From contig JASLGJ010000487.1 of NCBI GenBank assembly GCA_030150085.1, forward strand, positions 1-5,524: DNA of 5,524 nucleotides. Direction: 5' to 3'. The DNA is from Candidatus Elarobacter sp. GTDB lineage: Bacteria > Vulcanimicrobiota > Vulcanimicrobiia > Vulcanimicrobiales > Vulcanimicrobiaceae. A program made the translations under genes and the position numbers. Shown here piece by piece: positions 1-4,110 of this stretch (the stretch's first letter is position 1; every line of letters begins with the position of its first letter). Below the pieces are notes generated by a model. That model was not told the origin of the DNA, did not search any database, and saw only the letters and a program-made list of their open reading frames with translations.

Positions 1-660
1 GTTGCGCTCGACCCGCAGCGGCAACCCGAGGTCGGGTGCGAGGCGGGCGAACCACGCGCCGGAGCAGAGCGCCAGCCGCTCCGCCTCGACCACCTCGCCG
101 CTCGCCAGCGTGACCCGCACGCCGTGCTCGCCGGCGTCCCAGCCGGCGGCCGGCGTCTCGAAACGCAGCTCCGCGCCGTCCTCCGCCGCCAGCGCGAGCT
201 GCGCGCGGATCGCGGCCTCGGGGAAGACCGCGCCCGCCACCGCCTCGTACACCCCCACCTCGTCGGCGCGCGGGCGCAGCATCGGAAAGCGCCGCCGCAG
301 CTCGGCCGCGTCGTAGAGCGCGTGCGCCAGCTCCCACTGCCGCGCGCTGACCAGCGCGCCCGCCACCACCGGCGTCTCCGGCCGGCCGACGAAGATGCCG
401 CCCGTGCGGGCTCGCAGCATGCTGCCGGTGCGTCCTTCGAGCGCGTCCCACAGCGCGTAGGTGCGGCGCAGCAGCGGCACGTACGCCGGCGACTCGAAGT
501 AGGCTTGGCGGATCATCCGGGTCTCACCGTGCGACGAGCCCAGCGCGTGGGCGGGGCCGAACCGCTCCAGGCCGAGCACGCGCAGGCCGCGCGCCGCGGC
601 GTGCGCCGCCACCGCGCTGCCCATGCCGCCCAGCCCCAGGACGATCGCGTCGTACCGCAT
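1..660 (-). CDS. solA: FAD-dependent amine oxidase, SolA/monomeric sarcosine oxidase family (3' part missing)
   Basis: Seen: an open minus frame from ATG at 658-660 to the left edge gives 220 residues. It opens with a Rossmann dinucleotide-binding motif, GLGGMG at residues 9-14, followed by an acidic residue at the end of the second strand (E32) that would contact the FAD ribose. The motif GSSHGETRMIRQAYFE (residues 41-56) is the hallmark of the monomeric sarcosine oxidase / N-methyltryptophan oxidase family; H44, R48 and R51 align with active-site residues there. A second FAD-domain segment, LALCSGAWFARLAPDLGLP, lies near the window edge. Family knowledge: these flavoenzymes oxidatively demethylate N-methyl amino acids, giving formaldehyde and hydrogen peroxide, and are about 370-390 residues long, so roughly 40% is missing. 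That missing part includes the cysteine that binds FAD covalently, so the substrate cannot be assigned. A GTG at 691-693 is in frame upstream, but the ATG fits the family N-terminus better. No strong Shine-Dalgarno is visible. Confidence 0.87.
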   Translation of the reverse strand, partial: MRYDAIVLGLGGMGSAVAAHAAARGLRVLGLERFGPAHALGSSHGETRMIRQAYFESPAYVPLLRRTYALWDALEGRTGSMLRARTGGIFVGRPETPVVAGALVSARQWELAHALYDAAELRRRFPMLRPRADEVGVYEAVAGAVFPEAAIRAQLALAAEDGAELRFETPAAGWDAGEHGVRVTLASGEVVEAERLALCSGAWFARLAPDLGLPLRVERN

Positions 661-740
661 GGCGCCCGGCTTCGGCCGTGTGCCGCCGCTCACCGCTTCG
701 CGCGCGGGTGCGCCAGCGTACTGACGCGGCGTCCGCGGCC

Positions 741-749
741 GAGGTAGGA
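741..749 (+). promoter_or_regulatory. Ribosome binding site of the small gene at 759
   Basis: GAGGTAGGA is purine-rich and contains AGGA nine bases before the ATG at 759-761. It is the clearest Shine-Dalgarno in the left half of the window, and it selects the ATG at 759 over overlapping frames such as the one starting at 749. It lies in the 98-base gap between the divergent oxidase and small-protein genes (661-758), where I see no convincing -35/-10 pair for either direction. Confidence 0.6.
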
Positions 750-758
750 TGACGGGCC

Positions 759-1001
759 ATGCAAGACGACGTTCGGGCGACGGGCGTGACGGAGGCCGCG
801 GCATCGCTGTGGCTGGGGCGCCGCATCCGCATGCTGGACGCGGGCGGCGGCGAGCTGTGCTGCGGCTTCTTGAGCCACGTCTCGTCGCGGCGCGCCTTCG
901 TGCTCCAGGACGCGGGCGGGCGAGTGTCCGGCAGCATGCGCACCGTCGCCCTGACCGACGTCGGCGTGATCGTGCCCGAGGTGGATTCAGCGTTCCGCTG
1001 A
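759..1001 (+). CDS. Small hypothetical protein, 80 residues
   Basis: I do not recognise this protein. Support for it being real: a good ribosome binding site, strong G/C preference in third codon positions like the neighbours, and no competing gene on either strand. It has no signal peptide and no membrane segment. From about residue 18 it alternates short hydrophobic stretches with glycine-rich turns (GRRIRMLD, CCGFLSHV, RAFVLQD, VALTDVGVIVPEV). This resembles a small all-beta fold such as an SH3-like or Sm-like barrel, but that is inference from pattern only. A Cys-Cys pair sits at residues 34-35. The gene is divergent from the amine oxidase and convergent with selD. Its last codons and stop (TGA 999-1001) lie inside a perfect hairpin (983-1005), so transcript termination may be built into the coding end. 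Function unknown. Confidence 0.62.
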   Translation: MQDDVRATGVTEAAASLWLGRRIRMLDAGGGELCCGFLSHVSSRRAFVLQDAGGRVSGSMRTVALTDVGVIVPEVDSAFR

Positions 1002-1010
1002 ATCCTTCGC
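983..1010 (+). terminator. Hairpin over the stop codon of the 80-residue gene, likely terminator
   Basis: GGATTCAGCG (983-992) and CGCTGAATCC (996-1005) are perfect complements around a three-base TTC loop, a 10-bp stem. The stop codon TGA (999-1001) is inside the right arm. The following TTCGCGTT is only mildly T-rich, so this is not a textbook Rho-independent terminator, but its position at the gene end suits termination or 3'-end protection of the + strand transcript. Confidence 0.5.
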
Positions 1011-1012
1011 GT

Positions 1013-1027
1013 TCGGCCTGCGGCCGA
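1013..1027. repeat. Short GC-rich palindrome
   Basis: TCGGCC (1013-1018) and GGCCGA (1022-1027) form a 6-bp stem around a TGC loop, extendable by a T-G pair at 1012/1028. It lies between the two longer hairpins of the intergenic region. Alone it could be chance in such GC-rich DNA; it matters only as part of the cluster. Confidence 0.35.
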
Positions 1028-1036
1028 GCCGCCGTC

Positions 1037-1060
1037 GTACGTCGGGCGAGCCCGACGTAC
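1037..1060 (-). terminator. Hairpin just past the selD stop, possibly a bidirectional terminator
   Basis: GTACGTCGGG (1037-1046) and CCCGACGTAC (1051-1060) are perfect complements around CGAG, giving a 10-bp stem with a tetraloop. It begins two bases after the selD stop (minus strand TAG at 1063-1065) and lies 36 bases past the end of the small + strand gene. There is no U-run on either side, so efficiency as an intrinsic terminator is uncertain. The location between two convergent genes is what supports the call. Confidence 0.5.
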
Positions 1061-1062
1061 TC

Positions 1063-2100
1063 CTAGCGCACCAGCACCGCCCCGGCCGGACCGGCCAGCA
1101 CCTCGCCGATCACGACCGCGTCCGCCAGCTCGGCCAGGACCCGCTCGGCCCCGGCCGGCGGGATGGCGATCAGCAGCCCGCCCGAGGTCTGGGCGTCCGA
1201 CAGCACCGTGCGCAGCGCGGCGCTCACCCCGTCGGCGTACGCGGCGAAGCGGGCGTGGTCGGCCAGGTTGTCCTGGCTGCCGCCCGGCACGACCCCCTGC
1301 TCGATCAGCTCGAGCACGCCCGCGAAGAGCGGCACCCGGGCCGCGTCGAGCGCCAGCGCGACGCCCGAGGCGCGCGCCATCTCGCCCCCGTGCCCGACCA
1401 GGCCGTAGCCGGTGACGTCGGTCGCGCCGTGCACGCCGTGGGCGAGCATGGCGGCGGCGGCGCGGTCGTTGAGGCGCGCCATCGCGGCGATCGCGGGAGC
1501 GAGCTCGCCCTCGCCGATCAGGTCGCGCTTGCGCGCGGTGGTGAGGACACCCGTCCCGACGGGTTTCGAGAGAAGCAGCAGATCGCCGGGACGGGCTCCG
1601 CCGTTTGTAACGACCCGGTCCGGGCGAATGGTTCCAGTGACCGCCAAGCCGTACTTGGGCTCGTCGTCCTTGACGGTGTGGCCGCCGAGGATCACCACCC
1701 CGGCTTCGGCCGCCACGGCCGCCCCGCCCTCCAGGATGCGGGCCAGGATCTCGGTCCCCAGCTCCTCGACCGGAAAGGCCGCGATGTTGAGCGCGGTGAG
1801 CGGCCGCGCGCCCATCGCGTAGATGTCGCTGAGCGCGTTGGCGGCGGCGATCCGCCCGAAGTCGTACGGGTCGTCGACGACGGGCGTGAAGAAGTCGACG
1901 GTCTGGACCAGGGCCAGATCGTCGCTGAGCCGGTACACGCCGGCGTCGTCGCTGGTGGCGTGGCCGACCAGGACGTTCGCGTCCGTGACGGGTGGCAAGC
2001 GGCGCAGGACCTGCGCCAGGTCGGCGGCGCCGACTTTACTCGCTCAACCCGCGCACGACGAATAGGCGGTGAGACGAATGCGGCGCCCGGGGGACTCCAT
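1063..2100 (-). CDS. selD: Selenide, water dikinase (selenophosphate synthetase), selenocysteine-containing
   Basis: SelD makes selenophosphate, AMP and phosphate from ATP and selenide, supplying selenium for selenocysteinyl-tRNA. From ATG at 2098-2100 the frame runs to TAG at 1063-1065 with one internal stop, TGA at 2044-2046, codon 19. The surrounding residues IRLTAYSSCAG-U-ASK match the E. coli SelD N-terminus IRLTQYSHGAG-C-GCK, putting the TGA exactly on catalytic Cys17; K22 matches the essential Lys20. Later hallmarks: SDDAGVY (50-56), DFFTPVVDDPYDFGRIAAAN (69-88), GGHT (139-142), TDVTGYGL (227-234) and DAQTSGG (302-308). Total length is 345 residues, against 347 in E. coli. The second Cys of the usual CxC is Ser21, and an extra Cys16 gives CxxU. 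Without readthrough only an internal TTG start at 1996-1998 remains (311 residues, no active site). An in-frame ATG at 2116-2118 is an alternative start. Neither start has a strong Shine-Dalgarno. Confidence 0.93.
2001..2031 (-). promoter_or_regulatory. SECIS-like hairpin downstream of the selD UGA
   Basis: In the selD mRNA the UGA (2046-2044) is followed by a two-part hairpin. The lower stem GGCGC/GCGCC pairs 2031-2027 with 2005-2001. After an asymmetric internal loop (four and two bases), the upper stem GACCUG/CAGGUC pairs 2022-2017 with 2013-2008. The apical loop is GCG (2016-2014). Twenty-seven bases separate the UGA from the loop. Known bacterial SECIS elements lie in the coding region just after UGA and have a small apical loop, at a limited distance, with a G in its first two positions. 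All of these hold here. SelB would bind this element to deliver Sec-tRNA. Folding was done by eye, and the same bases also encode protein. Confidence 0.72.
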
Positions 2101-2137
2101 GCCCGCCGAATACAACATCGCACGACGAACGTCCGCC

Positions 2138-2141
2138 GGAG
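2138..2141 (+). promoter_or_regulatory. Ribosome binding site selecting the GTG start at 2148
   Basis: GGAG lies six bases before the GTG at 2148-2150, ideal spacing. It supports GTG as the aminotransferase start, which also places the conserved FIPGPV segment at residues 7-12, as expected for the family. The 47-base divergent gap (2101-2147) must hold promoter elements for one or both genes unless they extend into the selD coding end. I see no convincing -10/-35 pair in it. Confidence 0.55.
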
Positions 2142-2147
2142 TAGACC

Positions 2148-3317
2148 GTGTCCAAGAACCTGCTGTTCATCCCAGGTCCCGTGACCATTTCCGAAACCGT
2201 GCTGGCCGCCGCGGCCAAGCCGATGATCGACCACCGCGGCCCCGAGTACAAAGCGCTGCTGGGGCGCCTGGCGGCGCGCTTGAAGCCGGTGTTCGGCACC
2301 GAGCGCGGGGAGGTGCTGGTGCTCGGCTCGTCCGGCACCGGCGGGCTGGAAGCCGCCGTCGCCAACCTGTTCGGCCCCGGCGACCGGCTGCTGGCGTGCC
2401 CGATCGGCGTGTTCGGCGAGCGGTTCGCCGCGATCGCGCGCACCTACGGCTGCGAGGTCGAGGTGCTGCCGACGCCCTGGGGCGGCGCGGTCGACCCGGC
2501 CGCGCTGCGGGCCCGGCTGGCGGCCGACACCGAGCGCCGCATCACCGGCATCCTGCTGACCCACAACGAGACCTCGACCGGCACCCAGAACGACATGGCC
2601 GCGCTGGCCGAGGCCGTTCGCGGGCACGGCGCCTACGTGCTGGTCGACTCGGTCAGCGGCCTGGCGGCCAGCGAGTTCCGGATGGACGCCTGGGGTTTCG
2701 ACGTGGTCGTCGCGGCCTCGCAGAAGGCGCTGGCCGCGCCGCCCGGGCTGTCGATGGTGGCGGTCGCACCGCGCGCCTGGGAGCGGATGGAGCGCGCTTC
2801 CGCCCCGCGCTACTACTTCGACCTGCGGACGGCGCGCGAGTTCGCCGCGCTCGGCCAGCCAGCGTGGACGCCGCCGGTCTCGATCGCCTTCGCGCTCGAC
2901 GCCGCGCTGGATCTCTACGAGGAAACCGGCCCCGAGGCGGTCTGGGAGCGCCACGCCCGCTATGCGCGGGCGATCCGGGCCTTCGCGACCGCGCACGGGC
3001 TGGAGCTGTACTCGCGCGAGGGCGCGCACTCGCTGACCGTCGTCGCGATCCGCATGCCCGAGGGCATCGACGGCGACGCGATCCGCAAGACGCTGCGCGA
3101 GCAGCGCGGGATCGTGATCGGCGGCGGCCAGAAGGAGCTCAAGGGCAAGCTGATCCGCATCGGAACGATGGGCGACCTGACGCAGACCGACGTGCTGGGC
3201 GCGCTCGGCGCGGTCGAGATCGCGCTGCTCGAGGCGGGCGCGCCGCTTCACGCCGGGGTCGGCGTGCAGGCCGCGCTGCGCGTGTTCCTCGACGCGGAGC
3301 AGCCGGCGGCGGTCTGA
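2148..3317 (+). CDS. Alanine/serine-glyoxylate (or serine-pyruvate) aminotransferase family protein
   Basis: A cytosolic PLP enzyme of the class V aminotransferase fold, 389 residues, full length for the family. Seen: N-terminal FIPGPVTISETVL and PMIDHRGPEY (25-34), typical of alanine-, serine- and purine-catabolic glyoxylate aminotransferases; the phosphate-binding GSSGTGGLEAAVAN (60-73); VDSVSG with D167, which should contact the PLP ring nitrogen; SQKAL with K193 as the Schiff-base lysine followed by APPGLSMV; and RIGTMGDL with R337 for the substrate carboxylate. Family knowledge: these enzymes transfer an amino group from alanine or serine to glyoxylate or pyruvate; the exact substrates cannot be read from sequence. 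It starts at GTG with GGAG six bases upstream. The gene is divergent from selD and followed after one base by the thioesterase gene, so the two are probably co-transcribed. It lacks the C-terminal catalytic cysteine loop of NifS/SufS enzymes, so a role in selenium delivery to SelD is not supported. Confidence 0.9.
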   Translation: MSKNLLFIPGPVTISETVLAAAAKPMIDHRGPEYKALLGRLAARLKPVFGTERGEVLVLGSSGTGGLEAAVANLFGPGDRLLACPIGVFGERFAAIARTYGCEVEVLPTPWGGAVDPAALRARLAADTERRITGILLTHNETSTGTQNDMAALAEAVRGHGAYVLVDSVSGLAASEFRMDAWGFDVVVAASQKALAAPPGLSMVAVAPRAWERMERASAPRYYFDLRTAREFAALGQPAWTPPVSIAFALDAALDLYEETGPEAVWERHARYARAIRAFATAHGLELYSREGAHSLTVVAIRMPEGIDGDAIRKTLREQRGIVIGGGQKELKGKLIRIGTMGDLTQTDVLGALGAVEIALLEAGAPLHAGVGVQAALRVFLDAEQPAAV

Positions 3318-3318
3318 G

Positions 3319-4110
3319 CTGAGCCAGCCCGCCGCCTTTTACGAGCGGAGCGGCACCGACCGCTTCGTTCCGTCCGCCGCGACGACCAGCCCGTGGGACG
3401 AGCGGATGCAGCACGGCAGCCCGCCGACCGCGCTGCTCGCGCACGCCTTCACCGAGCGTCACCCGCGCGGCGACGTGCGCATCGCGCGCATCGCGGTCGA
3501 CTTCCTGGGCGCGATCCCGCGCCAAGAGATGACCGTGCGCACGCGGGTGGTGCGGCCCGGGCGACGGATCGAGCTGCTCGAGGGAGTGCTGGAGAGCGGG
3601 GGCCGCGAGGTGGTGACCGCGCGTGCCTGGCGCATCGCGGTGCAGCCCGCGGGCAGCGTGCCGCCCGGCGTGACGCCCGACGACCCGGTGCCGGAGCTGC
3701 CGGGCGAACAGCCGCAGCAGGACTTCTTCGGCCTGCGCGAGTGGGGCTACGGCCAGGCCATCGAGTGGCGCTTCACCAGCGGCGGGTTCGGCGCGCTGGG
3801 CCGCGCGGGCGCCTGGACGCGGGTGCGCATTCCGCTCGTGGCCGGCGAGCCGCTCGGCGCGCTGGAGCGGCTGCTGCTCGTCGCCGACTCGGCCAACGGC
3901 ATCAGCGCCGAGCTGCCGATGCGCGCGTGGCTGTTCGTGCCGCCCTCGCTCTCGCTGGCGCTGCAGCGCTACCCGGTCGGCGAGTGGACGTACATGGACG
4001 CCCGCACGACGCTCTCCGGCGACGGCCTGGGCGTGACCAGCATGCGCTACGCCGACCGCGAGGGCACGCTCGGCACCGGCAGCCAGGCGCTGATCGTCGA
4101 AGCGCGCTAG
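3319..4110 (+). CDS. Acyl-CoA thioesterase-family protein, double hotdog (probable CTG start)
   Basis: The family hydrolyses acyl-CoA thioesters; the substrate is unknown here. With the CTG at 3319-3321 as start the protein has 263 residues, the usual length. The N-terminal hotdog half contains FYERSGTDRFVPSAATTSPW (7-26) and QHGSPPTALLAHA (31-43), matching the family pattern of FxPT, GPWD and QHGGPPAALL; a central helix and strand (VRIARIAVDFLG) follow. The C-terminal half has LVADSANGISAELP (187-200) and RYPVGEWTYMDARTTLSGDG, again typical, with D190 at the conserved aspartate. The first ATG (3406) would start at residue 30 and delete the conserved FVP...PWD segment. No ATG, GTG or TTG occurs in frame from about 3241 to 3405, which is why CTG is chosen. 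GGCGG (3305-3309) is a possible ribosome binding site. The preceding stop ends one base upstream, so translational coupling is likely. The stop TAG overlaps that of the convergent secretin gene. Confidence 0.82.
   Translation: MSQPAAFYERSGTDRFVPSAATTSPWDERMQHGSPPTALLAHAFTERHPRGDVRIARIAVDFLGAIPRQEMTVRTRVVRPGRRIELLEGVLESGGREVVTARAWRIAVQPAGSVPPGVTPDDPVPELPGEQPQQDFFGLREWGYGQAIEWRFTSGGFGALGRAGAWTRVRIPLVAGEPLGALERLLLVADSANGISAELPMRAWLFVPPSLSLALQRYPVGEWTYMDARTTLSGDGLGVTSMRYADREGTLGTGSQALIVEAR

Noticed and set aside
1996..1998. TTG as the true start of selD, giving a 311-residue protein
   Set aside because: It would remove the catalytic residue and the essential lysine, while the upstream frame encodes a clear SelD N-terminus to an ATG at 2100 with only the Sec-type TGA inside.
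2001..2031. Rho-independent terminator for leftward transcription
   Set aside because: It lies inside the selD coding sequence near its 5' end with no U-run; the SECIS reading explains position and shape better.
2035..2050. selD as a pseudogene with a nonsense mutation or frameshift
   Set aside because: The frame is continuous on both sides with family-level similarity, the TGA sits precisely on the residue known to be Sec or Cys, and a SECIS-like hairpin follows.
2101..2147. Sigma-70-like promoters or a riboswitch in the divergent selD/aminotransferase gap
   Set aside because: The gap is 47 bases and only weak partial -10 matches can be found, without suitably spaced -35 elements; there is too little room for a known riboswitch.
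1255..2184. Long open plus-strand frame antisense to selD
   Set aside because: It has the same composition as other out-of-frame readings in this GC-rich DNA, with no recognisable domain, while the minus strand carries an unmistakable gene.
2148..3317. NifS/SufS-type selenocysteine lyase feeding selenium to SelD
   Set aside because: The fold is related, but the N-terminal PGPV/DHRGPE and C-terminal RIGTMGD motifs are those of glyoxylate aminotransferases, and there is no C-terminal catalytic cysteine loop; its only cysteines visible are near residues 84 and 102.
2069..3322. Long open plus-strand frame overlapping the aminotransferase gene
   Set aside because: Its product is arginine- and alanine-rich low-complexity sequence of the kind produced by reading GC-rich genes out of frame; it has no family motif.
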